A DNA stretch of 64,000 nt from Kitasatospora xanthocidica (GTDB lineage: Bacteria > Actinomycetota > Actinomycetes > Streptomycetales > Streptomycetaceae). Location: assembly GCF_014656195.1 (NCBI RefSeq), contig NZ_BNBY01000002.1:218351-282350 (forward strand), in the 5' to 3' direction. Below are positions 19,783-28,475 of the stretch, in pieces. The notes under the pieces were generated by a model that worked only from the letters and a program-made list of their open reading frames with translations, ran no database searches and was not told the origin of the DNA. Each line of letters opens with the position of its first letter. Position 1 is the first letter of the stretch. Both the position numbers and the translations under genes were made by a program.

Positions 19783-21030
19783 TCAGCGGTAGACGCGGAC
19801 GTAGTCGGCGGCCATGGTGATCGGGGTGGTCCCCTGCGGCGCGGGGTGGTACTTCCCGGCGCACACCGAGAGGTTGAGGATCAGGTACGCCGACCAGTTG
19901 GCGCCGACGCCCTTGCCGTCCGAGTGGACCTTCACGCCGTTGACGTACCAGTCCACGGAGGTGGCGCCGTAGTAGGTGCCGATGGTCACCCACTGGTCCT
20001 TCGCGACGGCGCTCGCGTCGGTGTAGTACTTCGGGGTGCTGGGGTTGACGTGGTTGGTCAGCTCCAGCAGGTTCGGGTTGTCGGGGTGGTACTCGAAGGA
20101 GTCGATCTCCCCGTTGCCGTTCTTCCAGGTCCACAGGGCGGGCCAGGCTCCGGTGCCGGCCGGCAGCTTGACCCGGGTCTCGGCGTAGTCGCCGGTCTTG
20201 ACCTGGAAGCCCTCGCTGGAGCCCTCGGTGGTCAGGAAGCCGGTGTTCCAGGCCTGCTTGCCGTTCTCCAGGGTGTTGGAGCCGGGCGCGGCGGTGAAGG
20301 TGGCGACCCCGTTGGCGACGCTGACGTTGTTCTTGTTCAGCCAGTCCAGCTTGTTGTCGTCCGGATTGTGGTTGCCGTAGTGGTACGAGCTGCTCTTGTC
20401 GCCGACCCAGCGCTGACCCCAGGAGATCCCGCTGTTGAACTCGTCGGACCAGGTCAGCGACTTGCCGGCGACCGGGGAGGACGGCGCCGGGGTGGTCGGG
20501 GTCGCGGTGGCGCTCGGCGTCGGGGTGGGGCTCGGCGCCGGGGCCGGGGTGGCGGCGGTCGAGACCACGAGCTGCTGCGCGGGCAGGTTGTGCCAGGCGC
20601 CCGCCTGGTCCTGCCAGAAGCCGAACTGGGTGTACGTCCCGGCGGGCAGGGTGCGCGCACCGCTGGTGAAGTTCACCCCGCCCGGGCAGATCTGCAGGTT
20701 GGAGGCGTTACCGGGGAAGTCCAGGTTGGTGCCGCGCGCGTCGCGCACGCCGACGCCCACGGTCTTCGCGGTGAAGCAGGCCGAGGAGTGCAGGGCGAGC
20801 GAGGCCGTGGTGGCCTTGCCCGCGACCATGGTGGCCGGGGCGAGACGGTCCTGGGTGACGGTGGGCGCGGTGGCGGCCTGGGCACCGGTGACGGAGGGCA
20901 CTCCGAGCAGTCCGGCGCCGCTGATGGCGAGCGCCCCGGTGGCGGCGAAGGCGGCGTTGCGGCCGCGGCGGGAGGAACGGGCGGCGTGGCGCGGCGCGTG
21001 GCGCCGGGCAGCAGGCATCGATATACGCAT
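19783..21030 (-). CDS. Secreted glycoside hydrolase family 16 (beta-glucanase-like)
   Basis: 415 aa. Twin-Arg-rich signal region and cleavage near QAATA (about 50-53), then an N-terminal module to residue 158 with paired Cys, a Pro/Ser/Thr linker (about 161-190), and a GH16 catalytic domain from about 191. The catalytic signature GEIDSFE places nucleophile E308, D310 and acid/base E313. Preceded by ATG at 21030. Likely cleaves beta-1,3 or mixed-linkage glucans outside the cell. The 537-bp stretch 21031-21566 upstream holds no gene; nothing there was recognised beyond probable promoters for both flanking genes. Confidence 0.9.
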   Translation of the reverse strand: MRISMPAARRHAPRHAARSSRRGRNAAFAATGALAISGAGLLGVPSVTGAQAATAPTVTQDRLAPATMVAGKATTASLALHSSACFTAKTVGVGVRDARGTNLDFPGNASNLQICPGGVNFTSGARTLPAGTYTQFGFWQDQAGAWHNLPAQQLVVSTAATPAPAPSPTPTPSATATPTTPAPSSPVAGKSLTWSDEFNSGISWGQRWVGDKSSSYHYGNHNPDDNKLDWLNKNNVSVANGVATFTAAPGSNTLENGKQAWNTGFLTTEGSSEGFQVKTGDYAETRVKLPAGTGAWPALWTWKNGNGEIDSFEYHPDNPNLLELTNHVNPSTPKYYTDASAVAKDQWVTIGTYYGATSVDWYVNGVKVHSDGKGVGANWSAYLILNLSVCAGKYHPAPQGTTPITMAADYVRVYR

Positions 21031-21566
21031 GTGGTGGCCTCTGCGACGCCTGCGAGGTTAGCTGTCGGGTTCGGGCTGCAGTTGCCCGGCCGCCTGTGGA
21101 GCGGCTTCACCCCTAGCCTCGACCCGTACGCGCGAGCGCACGGGGCCGGGCGCCGACCTTGGTTCCCCCGCCCCTGTCCGCTGTGGTGCTCGGTGACCCG
21201 TCGGCGAGTGGACAGGACTCGGCGTCCCGGCGACGGGGTCCGCGGAGGCGGACGGTCGTTGCAGGCTAGGCAGGCCGTACGTGAACGGACAACTTCCTCG
21301 GGCCGGTTGTCGTGCAGCTCACAGTGGTGTCGATCAACGACGCTGCGTGGTGGCCGAGTTGATCACCTCGCGCGGCCCAGTGGTGGCCGGGCTTCGGGCC
21401 GGCGCGGTGGCCCCGCTGCGGCCCGGCTGCGGTCGCGATCCGCACCGTGGCCGGGCCACACCGTGACAAAGATCTGACCGAATTCACCCGGTCGGATAAA
21501 TTGGAGGCCTGACATCTTCCGCAGTGCACAAGAGCACCGAACCCCGAAACGAGGAGCCGCCCCACC

Positions 21567-21896
21567 ATGACCGTGTCCCTGCCCGCCTTCGCCGGCCGCA
21601 CCTACGTCTTCCGGGCCGACAACGGCGCGGCCTTCCGCAACACCTACTCGGCCGACGGCACGCGGCTGCGCTGGGAGGGCCTCGGCGAGTCCGCGGGCCA
21701 GTGGGAGGACGTGCGACTGCACGTCGCCGAGGTCGCGCCGGGGATCTACTTCGTCAGCTGGACGGAGCAGAGCGGGATCACCGTCAGTCATGTGATGGAC
21801 CTCAACGCGCAGACGGTCCGGGCGTTCTGGACCTTCGAGGGCGAGGGCGGCCGGGTCGGGCAGCTGCACACCGGCACGCTGGAGCGGGTGGCCTGA
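21567..21896 (+). CDS. MoaF-related lipocalin-like small protein
   Basis: 109 aa, no signal peptide. FAGRTYVFRADNGAAFRNTYSADGTRLRWEGLG, then EVAPGIYFVSWTEQSGITVSHVMDL and VRAFWTF fit the MoaF N-terminal/phenolic-acid-decarboxylase-like calycin family. ATG at 21567. Role unknown; relatives are found with monoamine regulation and small-ligand binding. Confidence 0.65.
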   Translation: MTVSLPAFAGRTYVFRADNGAAFRNTYSADGTRLRWEGLGESAGQWEDVRLHVAEVAPGIYFVSWTEQSGITVSHVMDLNAQTVRAFWTFEGEGGRVGQLHTGTLERVA

Positions 21897-21909
21897 ACCG
21901 CCTGACGAC

Positions 21910-21942
21910 CGAACCCCCGGGGCCGCGGGCTCCGGGGGTTCG
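21910..21942. terminator. Terminator hairpin followed by short tandem repeat
   Basis: CGAACCCCCGG (21910-21920) pairs perfectly with CCGGGGGTTCG (21932-21942), 14 nt after the MoaF-like stop. Immediately beyond, at 21943-21990, TCTGTTCGC-type units repeat three to four times. Convergent with the esterase gene. Confidence 0.8.
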
Positions 21943-22022
21943 GTCTGTTCGCTCTGTTCGCTCTGTTCGCTCTGGTCGGACGCTTCGGTCTGTTCGGACG
22001 GTCGGCGGCCGGGCGGTCCAGG

Positions 22023-23165
22023 TCAGACGGTCTGGTTCGGCACCTTGAGGTGCTGGGACATCCACTCCAGCGAGGACGGCAGCAGCGCGCTCCAGGTCTC
22101 GAAGTTGTGGCCGCCGTTCTCCAGCATGCTGTACGAGACCTTCATCGGGCTCTGCACCGCGTCGACGAAGGCCTCGGTCTCCCGCCGGTAGTCGCCGTCG
22201 CCCTTCTTGGTGCCGGCGAGCAGCACGGACACCTTCGGCGGCGGCAGGTTCTTCAGCCGCCACATCAGGTTGGCCTCGTCCCGGCGCTGCTTGCTGCCGC
22301 CGAACAGGTCACCCGTGGTCGGGTCGTCGGCGGCGTCGTAGTAGGCCGAGAGGGCGACGGCCGTCGGGAAGACGTCCGGGTGGCGCATGGCCAGCTTGAG
22401 CGCGCAGTAGCCGCCGGTCGAGTTGCCCATGAAGGCCCAGGCCTGCGGGTCGGACGAGACCCGGTAGCTGGCCTGGATCGCCGAGGGCACGTCCTTGGTG
22501 AAGTACGTGTCGGACTGCGCGCCGTTCGGGATGTCCTCGCACTCGGTGTCCTGCGGCAGCGCGGGCGAGGGACGCATCAGGACCATGACGGTCGGCTGCA
22601 TCCGGCCCTCCTGCAGCAGCTTGAGCGCCGCGCCCGGGTAGTTGAAGCGGGTGATCAGGTTCTCGGCGATCCCCGGGAATCCGGTGCTGACGATCACGGC
22701 CGGAAACTGCTTCTGCGCGTACTCCGGCTGGAAGTACTGCGGGGGCAGGAAGACGTAGCCCTCGGTGGACAGCCGGCTGACCGCGCCGTCGATCCGGACC
22801 TTGCGGATCTCGCCGGACTGGCTGGGCTCACGGCCCATCGCACCGCCACCCTTGACCGCGGCGTGGCCGATCGTCTCCACCACGAGCCGGCCGGCGGCGT
22901 CCGCCTTGTTGTGGATCACCACCGGGCCGGTCTGGCCGGTGCCCAGCAAGTCGTCCCAACTGCTGTAGAAGGCGAAGTAGTTGTTCGCCACTAGGCCGAG
23001 CGCCGCGAGCACCGTGAGCTGGGTGGCGAACAGCGCGCCGATCCGGCCGAGCACCGCCTGCCAGGACTTCTTGGCCAGCCTGGGCCACAGCCAGACCGTA
23101 CCCCCCATCACCAGGAGGGCGATCACTACGGTCAGCGCCAACACCTTGTGGCTCGTCAGACCCAT
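22023..23165 (-). CDS. Membrane-anchored esterase-D/mycolyltransferase-like alpha/beta hydrolase
   Basis: 380 aa. Two N-terminal hydrophobic helices (about 7-27 and 39-62), then an alpha/beta hydrolase of the esterase D/antigen 85 family: FPAVIVSTGFPG, nucleophile elbow FMGNSTGGYCALKLAMRHPDVF (G-N-S-T-G), and C-terminal HNFETW, which supplies the His. Thus a cell-surface esterase with its catalytic domain outside. ATG at 23165. Substrate unknown. Confidence 0.82.
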   Translation of the reverse strand: MGLTSHKVLALTVVIALLVMGGTVWLWPRLAKKSWQAVLGRIGALFATQLTVLAALGLVANNYFAFYSSWDDLLGTGQTGPVVIHNKADAAGRLVVETIGHAAVKGGGAMGREPSQSGEIRKVRIDGAVSRLSTEGYVFLPPQYFQPEYAQKQFPAVIVSTGFPGIAENLITRFNYPGAALKLLQEGRMQPTVMVLMRPSPALPQDTECEDIPNGAQSDTYFTKDVPSAIQASYRVSSDPQAWAFMGNSTGGYCALKLAMRHPDVFPTAVALSAYYDAADDPTTGDLFGGSKQRRDEANLMWRLKNLPPPKVSVLLAGTKKGDGDYRRETEAFVDAVQSPMKVSYSMLENGGHNFETWSALLPSSLEWMSQHLKVPNQTV

Positions 23166-23309
23166 GTCCTACTTGCTCCCACGCCTCGAACTCCAGTCCC
23201 CTCCGCTGGGGACATCCGAGGAGGTCACCCCGGTTCCCCCGCCGGGACGCGAGGACCAACCCTAGCGCTACCTGGGAGAAGGCCCGCGAGTCTGGGAGTT
23301 CGCGAGGAA

Positions 23310-23432
23310 CGGATGACAGCGGACGGATGACAGATGACAGCTGACAACTTTCGAAATCTGAAAGCTGAAATCTGAATTCTGTCAGCTGTCACCCGTCCGC
23401 CGTGACCCGTCCGCTGTGACCCGTCCGCCATC
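23310..23432. repeat. Low-GC palindromic repeat, copy B
   Basis: TGACAGCTGACA (23335-23346) and its exact complement (23380-23391) form the inner stem; GCGGACGGATGACAG on the left and CTGTCACCCGTCCGC on the right extend it with one mismatch. The loop holds two GAAATCTGAA direct repeats. TGACAGATGACAGCTGACA (23328-23346) is identical in copy C at 32612-32630. The element is flanked by further CCGTCCGC(C/T)GTGAC repeats. It sits between divergent genes, in the 358-bp gene-free stretch 23166-23523, so it is not just a terminator. Confidence 0.8.
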
Positions 23433-23523
23433 GGGTTGGCCCGGGCGACGACGGGGGAACGAACCGATGCGAGCCGGCGCAGCCCGGCGCGAACCGGTAC
23501 GGGCCCGACACAGGAGGCGACCG

Positions 23524-23958
23524 ATGGGCGGCTGGACGGCGGAGATCAGGGCCCGGGTACGGGAGCCGCGGATCTGGTACGTGGCGACCACCGGGGTGGA
23601 CGGCGCCCCGCACGTCACACCGATGTGGGTGGACCTGGCGGACGACCGGGTGTTCTTCAACACCACCATCGGCCGGGTCAAGGAGCGGAACCTCCGCCGC
23701 GACCCCCGCGTCTGCCTCTCCCACGCGGACCCGACCGACCCGTACGACCGCATCCAGATCCACGGCCGGGCCGTCGAGTTCGTGACCGGCGACACGGCCG
23801 ACCGCCAGATGGACCGCCTCGCGCACAAGTACCTCGGCGTGGACCGCTACGGGTGGGGCATCCCGGGCGAGCGGCGGGTCACCGTGTTCGTCGAGCCCAC
23901 CCGGATCCGCCGGGTCGTCGGCGTCGAGCCCCTGCCCGCCACCCACCGGGCCGACTGA
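23524..23958 (+). CDS. Pyridoxamine-5'-phosphate-oxidase-fold / F420-dependent-type protein
   Basis: 144 aa split-barrel flavin-binding protein. REPRIWYVATTGVDGAPHVTPMWV at the start, VFFNTTIGRVKERNLRRDPRVCLSHADP and IQIHGRAVEFVTGDTA are typical of the small PPOX/F420H2-binding families of actinobacteria. ATG at 23524 has AGGAGG 6 nt upstream. Likely a small F420- or FMN-dependent reductase or haem-related protein; which one is not decidable by eye. Confidence 0.8.
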   Translation: MGGWTAEIRARVREPRIWYVATTGVDGAPHVTPMWVDLADDRVFFNTTIGRVKERNLRRDPRVCLSHADPTDPYDRIQIHGRAVEFVTGDTADRQMDRLAHKYLGVDRYGWGIPGERRVTVFVEPTRIRRVVGVEPLPATHRAD

Positions 23959-23988
23959 CCCCGCCTTCGCCCGCCGGCCCCTGGGGGC

Positions 23989-24609
23989 TCAGGACACCCG
24001 CCCCCAGAGCCGCAGCCCCGCCGTGAGCTCCCGCATGCAGCGCGCGCCCAGGTCCTGCGGGGAGCCCGGGCCGGTGGCGGGGGCGTCGGAGGTGGCCCAC
24101 TGCTCCAGGGCCACCCGGATCGCCGCGGTGGCCGCGGCGGCGGCCAGCCGGATCTCCAGCGGATCGGTGCCCCGCGGGCAGCGTTCGGCGAGGACGGCCC
24201 GCAGCCGTTCCTCCGAGTCGGCGTGGACCCGCTGCCAGGTTCCCTCCAGCCGCGGGTCGCGCAGCAGGCTGCGGGTCCACTGCATCATCTCCGCGCCCGC
24301 CTCGTCGGGCGGCGTCAGCGACGCGACCGCCGCGCGCTCCAGCGCCTCGCGCAGCGGCAGGTCGTCCGGGCTGTCGGCGAGCTGGTCGACCCACTGCCGT
24401 CCGCCGGCCGCGAGCAGCGGGGCGACGGCGTCCTCCTTGACGGAAAAGTACCGGTAGAAGGTGCGCAGCGAGATGCCCGCGGCGAGCGCGATCTCTTCGG
24501 CGGTGGTCGATTCCGCCCCCTGCTCGGCGAAGAGCGCGGCGGCGGTGCGGGCGATCTCCAGCCGGGTGGCGTCACGGCGGCGCTGGTTCAGGGTCGGGCG
24601 TCCGGTCAC
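23989..24609 (-). CDS. TetR-family regulator
   Basis: 206 aa. N-terminal HTH (LEIARTAAALFAEQGAESTTAEEIALAAGISLRTFYRYFSVKEDAV, about 17-60) and a C-terminal ligand domain of the MftR-like type. Divergent from the SDR gene, whose shared promoter region holds two palindromes; it probably represses the SDR and itself. Confidence 0.9.
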   Translation of the reverse strand: MTGRPTLNQRRRDATRLEIARTAAALFAEQGAESTTAEEIALAAGISLRTFYRYFSVKEDAVAPLLAAGGRQWVDQLADSPDDLPLREALERAAVASLTPPDEAGAEMMQWTRSLLRDPRLEGTWQRVHADSEERLRAVLAERCPRGTDPLEIRLAAAAATAAIRVALEQWATSDAPATGPGSPQDLGARCMRELTAGLRLWGRVS

Positions 24610-24631
24610 GGGGTCAGCCTACGCGGGCGAA

Positions 24632-24704
24632 TGCCACTGTGGCACTCCACGCCGAGTTGGCACGACAAGACTTTTTGGCACGTCGTGCCAAGTAGGCGTA
24701 CCGT
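24632..24704 (+). promoter_or_regulatory. TetR operators and SDR promoter
   Basis: TGCCACTGTGGCA (24632-24644) and TTGGCACGTCGTGCCAA (24675-24691) are perfect palindromes built on the same TGGCAC half-site. TTGGCA (24675-24680), 18 bp and TACCGT (24699-24704) form a promoter for the SDR that the second palindrome covers. Each divergent gene thus has its own operator. Confidence 0.7.
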
Positions 24705-24747
24705 GCCGCCAGAGGTCGAGAGACCACGAACGGAACGGAGTACCACC

Positions 24748-25512
24748 ATGGAGCGCTTCAGCGGACGGAACGTCCTGATCACCGGCGGTGGCTCGGGCAT
24801 CGGCCAGGCGACCGCGCACCGGATCCTCGCCGAGGGCGGGAACGTCGTCGCCGTCGACGTCAACGAGGACGGTCTGAAGAAGACCCTGGACCGCGCGACC
24901 ACCGACGGCACTGCGGACCGCCTGGCCATCCGGGTCCTGGACATCTCCGACGAGGCCGCCGTCGTCGCGGGCGTCGCCGAGGCGGTCGCCGCCCTGGGCG
25001 GCCTGGACGTCCTGGTCAACGCGGCCGGAATCCTCCGCGCCTCGCACACCCACGAGACCAGCCTGGAGTTCTGGAACACGCTCCTCGCGGTGAACCTCAC
25101 CGGCACCTTCCTGATGACCCGCGAGGCGCTCCCCGCGCTGCTCGCCGCCGGCAAGGGCGTGGTGGTCAACTTCAGCTCCACCTCCGCGAGCTTCGCCCAC
25201 CCCTACATGGCCGCGTACGCCGCGACCAAGGGCGGCATCCAGTCCTTCACCCACGCCATCGCCTCGGAGTACTCGAAGCAGGGCCTGCGCGCGGTCTGCG
25301 TCGCCCCGGGCAGCATCGACAGCGGCATGACCAACAACCCCGGCCTGCCCGCCGACACCGACTTCAGCCTGCTCGCCAAGCTCGCCCCCGCCCTCGGCCA
25401 GGGCTTCGCGGGCCCGGAGACGGTGGCCGGCGTGATCGCCATGCTCGCCTCCGACGACGGCGCCTTCGTGACCGGTACCGAGCTCCGCATCGACGGCGGC
25501 ACGCACATGTGA
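24748..25512 (+). CDS. SDR-family oxidoreductase
   Basis: 254 aa classical short-chain dehydrogenase: TGGGSGIGQATA (NAD(P) binding, about 12-23), LVNAAGIL, and the YAATKGG catalytic Tyr-x-x-x-Lys, with a C-terminal VTGTELRIDGGTHM. D36/N38 after the second strand (VAVDVNED) suggests NAD preference. ATG at 24748 with GGAG nearby. Controlled by the divergent TetR gene; substrate unknown. Confidence 0.92.
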   Translation: MERFSGRNVLITGGGSGIGQATAHRILAEGGNVVAVDVNEDGLKKTLDRATTDGTADRLAIRVLDISDEAAVVAGVAEAVAALGGLDVLVNAAGILRASHTHETSLEFWNTLLAVNLTGTFLMTREALPALLAAGKGVVVNFSSTSASFAHPYMAAYAATKGGIQSFTHAIASEYSKQGLRAVCVAPGSIDSGMTNNPGLPADTDFSLLAKLAPALGQGFAGPETVAGVIAMLASDDGAFVTGTELRIDGGTHM

Positions 25513-25542
25513 CCCAGCCCGCCCACGCGGTCCCGAACGGCG

Positions 25543-25577
25543 GGGGCCCGTGCCGTCCCCCGTACGGCGCGGGCCCC
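25543..25577. terminator. Bidirectional terminator hairpin
   Basis: GGGGCCCGTGCCGT (25543-25556) pairs with 25564-25577 with a single G-U position and a 7-nt loop, between the convergent SDR and acetyltransferase genes. Confidence 0.8.
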
Positions 25578-25585
25578 GCACGGCG

Positions 25586-26113
25586 TCAGCGGAGGGGCTT
25601 TGACAGGCGGATCTCCCGGCCGCCCGCGCCCGCGACGGCCTCCGTACCCTCGCCCGCGTCCGCTTCGGTGGGCGTGAGCGGGGTGAAGCCGTGGCGGCGG
25701 TAGAGGACGAGGGCGGCGGTGTTCCCGGGGAGGACGCCGAGGTGGAGGGTGGTGCCGCCGCCGGCACGGGCCCAGTGCTCGACCTCCTCGATCAGCCGGT
25801 CGGCGACGCCCCGGCCGCGCGCCCGCGGGGCGACCCACAGCGAGCGCAGCTCCCGTACGCCCTCGGGCGACCCGAGGACCCCGCCGACGAGGCCGACCGG
25901 GGTGGCGGGCGCTGTGCCTGGGACGTCGTCCAGGAAGGCGGCGACGTGGTGGGCGCCCGGGAGGTGGAGCCGGGCCCGCCAGCGTTCCTCGCCGCCGTCG
26001 TGCCACTCGGCGAGGCCGTACGTGAAGGCGTACGGCGCGTCGGTCAGGGCCGCGAGGCGGAGGTCGCGCCAGAGCGGCCAGTCGGCGGTCGTGAGGGTTC
26101 GGAGTGTCACCAT
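25586..26113 (-). CDS. GNAT-family N-acetyltransferase
   Basis: 175 aa. The acetyl-CoA-binding signature LWVAPRARGRGVADRLIEEVEHWA (motif A, R-x-x-G-R-G) and the following HLGVLPGNTAALVLYRRHGFTPL (motif B) are clear. N-terminal TLTTADWPLWRDLRLAAL is typical of single-domain GNATs. Substrate unknown. It is followed upstream by a membrane-protein gene on the same strand. Confidence 0.9.
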   Translation of the reverse strand: MVTLRTLTTADWPLWRDLRLAALTDAPYAFTYGLAEWHDGGEERWRARLHLPGAHHVAAFLDDVPGTAPATPVGLVGGVLGSPEGVRELRSLWVAPRARGRGVADRLIEEVEHWARAGGGTTLHLGVLPGNTAALVLYRRHGFTPLTPTEADAGEGTEAVAGAGGREIRLSKPLR

Positions 26114-26150
26114 GGCCGATCACCGTAGACCGGACCGCGTCGGGTGATCG

Positions 26151-26825
26151 TCAGCCCGTTCGGGCCCGGGCGTGACGGCCCCTCGGGAGCGTGCCGCCGC
26201 GGGCGTCGCGCCGGTCGGCGAGGGTGTTGCCCGCCGCGGCGACGGCGGCCCCGGCCAGGAGGAAGGCCACCGTCATCAGGAAGCAGGCCCCGGCCACCCG
26301 GCGGTAGCCGCCGTGCAGCCGCGGGTCGAGGAACGGGTACGGGTACCAGTCGACGGCGTGGCCGCGCAGCAGGACGTACGCCAGGTACAGCAGCGGAAGC
26401 CCCAGCCAGCCGAGCACGACCGCCGGGCGTACCCGCCGCACCGGCGGGTCGACCAGCCAGTCGGCGAGCACCAGGAGCGGCACCACCCGGTGCAGCACGT
26501 CACCCACCCACGGGATCACCAGGTGCTCCGGGTACGTCGCCAGCAGCGTGCCGAAGGCCAGCCCGGTGATCGCCAGGTAGAGCACCACCGCCCCGCGCAC
26601 CTCGTCCGGCACCGGGCGGCGGCCGGCCAGGCCCGCCCAGCCGCCGTAGCCCAGGACGGCGAGGCCGGCCAGGTTGCTCAGGTTGGTGAAGGAGCCGGAG
26701 AAGTTCAGCACCCCGGTGGGGTCGTTCGCCGCGCGGTAGCCGGAGAAGCAGAGGGCGACGGCGGCGAGGGCCGCGACGGCGAGTCGGGCGGGCGCGAGCC
26801 ACGCGTGGACCGGTGGTGCGGGCAT
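26151..26825 (-). CDS. Pr6Pr-family integral membrane protein
   Basis: 224 aa with about six predicted membrane helices. NFSGSFTNLSNLAGLAVLGYG, HRVVPLLVLADWLVDPP, and AVDWYPYPFLDPRLHGGY fit the Pr6Pr family (FAR-17a/AIG1-like), which lacks a defined function in bacteria. ATG at 26825. It lies just upstream of the acetyltransferase gene, with a 37-bp gap. Confidence 0.78.
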   Translation of the reverse strand: MPAPPVHAWLAPARLAVAALAAVALCFSGYRAANDPTGVLNFSGSFTNLSNLAGLAVLGYGGWAGLAGRRPVPDEVRGAVVLYLAITGLAFGTLLATYPEHLVIPWVGDVLHRVVPLLVLADWLVDPPVRRVRPAVVLGWLGLPLLYLAYVLLRGHAVDWYPYPFLDPRLHGGYRRVAGACFLMTVAFLLAGAAVAAAGNTLADRRDARGGTLPRGRHARARTG

Positions 26826-26866
26826 CGTCGGATCCGCCTCTCTGCGAGCGCCCCTCCCCCGGTCGT

Positions 26867-26932
26867 CCGGTCATCCGGTCCGTACGGTCGTCCGATCATC
26901 CGGTTGTCCGGCCGTACGGTCGTCCGGCGGGA
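26867..26932. repeat. Tandem repeat of GGTCGTCCG/GGTCATCCG units
   Basis: GTCGTCCG, GTCATCCG, GTCCGTACG and GTTGTCCG units repeat over about 65 bp upstream of the Pr6Pr gene, in a 214-bp gene-free stretch (26826-27039). No other feature was seen there. Confidence 0.7.
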
Positions 26933-27039
26933 GGGCTACTCGGATTCAAACCCGGGCGGGCGGAGTCGGCCACAGGAGCCGGCCCGAGCCTCGCGGCGGC
27001 TTCGGCGGGGCGCGCCCCCGGGCAGCGGCCGGGTCGGGC

Positions 27040-27984
27040 TCACGGGGTGCGCCAGTCGGCGGCGAAGGCCGTGGCCGGGTTGGTGGTGAGGAGCAGTTCG
27101 GTCAGCTCCGGGCCGAAGGTGCGGGCCAGTCGCGGGGCGAGGTCGGTGAGCAGCCGGACCGGGCCGCCGGCCTGCCGGGCGGTACGGGTGGTGGTGTCGG
27201 CGCCGAGGAGCAGCCGGTCGGCGTGGCCCGCCTCGACCAGGTCGGCGATGACGTCGAAGGCCTGGAGGTCGGCGGGGTGGCCCGCCCGGGAGGGGCTGTC
27301 CAGCGCGAGGTGGACGCCCTCGGCGGCGAGGCCGCGGTACACGGCGCGGTCCGGGAAGCGGGTGAGGTGCCCGAGGATGATCCGGTCGGGCCGGACGCCG
27401 TGCCGGCCGCTCAGCCGGACCAGGACCTCGTGCGGATCGCCCTCCGGTTCGAGGTGGACGGCGATCGGCGCTCCGGTGGCGTGGTGCGCCTCGGCGGCCG
27501 CGGCCATCGTGCGGTGGGTGTGCGGGGTGGTGCGCCCCGGGTCGTCCGCGACCTTGATCAACCCGGCGCGGACGCCCTCGGCCGCACCCGGCAGTCCGGC
27601 GGTGATGTCGGCGACGAAGCGCTCGGCGAGGTCCTCGGAGGCGGACGTGTCGGGGACGTCGGGGCTGTTGACGGCGGGGTCGGCGCCCCGCGTGTAGTGG
27701 ACCGCCTGGTGCGCCCCCGTGGCGGCGACGATGTGGACGCCGGTCGTCCGGGAGAGCGCGGCGAGGGCGTCGGCGCCCCGGCCCATGCCCCTCGGAGTCC
27801 ACTGGACGAAGGAGCGGCCACCGGCGGCCGCGAAGGCCCGCAGGACCTCCTCGGCGGCGGCCGGGTCGTCCAGCTCCTGGCCGGCGAGCAGCGGGCTGCG
27901 GATGAAGAGGTGGTCGTGGGAGTCGGTGACGCCGAGGTCGGCGGGCGCGAGGTCGCCGAGGACGGTCCGGACGGTGCGGCTCAT
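27040..27984 (-). CDS. Phosphotriesterase-family amidohydrolase
   Basis: 314 aa. GVTDSHDHLFIRSP (HxH metal pair, residues 23-25 region), GLIKVADD (bridging Lys), IAVHLEPEGDPHEVL, IILGHLTRFPD (His) and LLLGADTTTR (Asp) give the binuclear metal site of phosphotriesterases and lactonases. ATG at 27984 overlaps the stop of the preceding gene by 4 nt. Last gene of a TetR/DUF4865/CMD operon; probable small-lactone or ester hydrolase. Confidence 0.87.
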   Translation of the reverse strand: MSRTVRTVLGDLAPADLGVTDSHDHLFIRSPLLAGQELDDPAAAEEVLRAFAAAGGRSFVQWTPRGMGRGADALAALSRTTGVHIVAATGAHQAVHYTRGADPAVNSPDVPDTSASEDLAERFVADITAGLPGAAEGVRAGLIKVADDPGRTTPHTHRTMAAAAEAHHATGAPIAVHLEPEGDPHEVLVRLSGRHGVRPDRIILGHLTRFPDRAVYRGLAAEGVHLALDSPSRAGHPADLQAFDVIADLVEAGHADRLLLGADTTTRTARQAGGPVRLLTDLAPRLARTFGPELTELLLTTNPATAFAADWRTP

Positions 27985-28475
27985 GCCTGCTCCTTCGGGG
28001 CTTCGGTGGGCGCGGTGGCTGTGGTGGCTGAGCCGGCGCCGGCCGTGGCGGCTTCGGCGTAGGTGGCGGTCGCGACGCGCAGGCCGGCCAGGGCCTTGGG
28101 GAGGCCGACGTACGGGGCGAGGTGGACCATGACCTCGGTGATCTCCTCCGGTGTCAGGCCGATCCGCAGGCTGTAGCGGACGTGGTCGGCGAGCTGGGGC
28201 TCCACGCCGCCGAGCGCGGTGAGTGCGGCGAGGTTGGCCACCTGGCGGTCGCGCAGGGCGAGTCCGGGCCGCTGGTAGGTGCCGCCGAAGAGGCTGGTGA
28301 CGATCCAGTCGGGGAACCCGGGGGCGAGGGCGTCCAGGCCGCCGAGGGCGGTGGCGGAGGCCGGGCCGGCGAGTTCGGCGAGCAGGGCGTAGCCGGCTTC
28401 GCGGTCCGACGGGGCGGGGGCGAGGTCGGCCGGGATCGGTGTGGTGGGAGTCATCGGGACAGCGGGTCCTTTCAC
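27981..28475 (-). CDS. Carboxymuconolactone decarboxylase/AhpD-like protein
   Basis: 164 aa. GYALLAELAGPASATALGGLDALAPGFPDWIVTSLFGGTYQRPGLALRDRQVANLAALTALGGVEPQLADHVRYSLRIGLTPEEITEVMVHLAPYVGLPKAL fits the CMD family, though the usual CxxC of AhpD is absent, so a peroxidase role is unlikely. GTG at 28475 overlaps the DUF4865 stop (GTGA); ATG at 28454 is an alternative. A Thr/Ala-rich tail follows residue 140. Confidence 0.82.
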   Translation of the reverse strand: MKGPAVPMTPTTPIPADLAPAPSDREAGYALLAELAGPASATALGGLDALAPGFPDWIVTSLFGGTYQRPGLALRDRQVANLAALTALGGVEPQLADHVRYSLRIGLTPEEITEVMVHLAPYVGLPKALAGLRVATATYAEAATAGAGSATTATAPTEAPKEQA

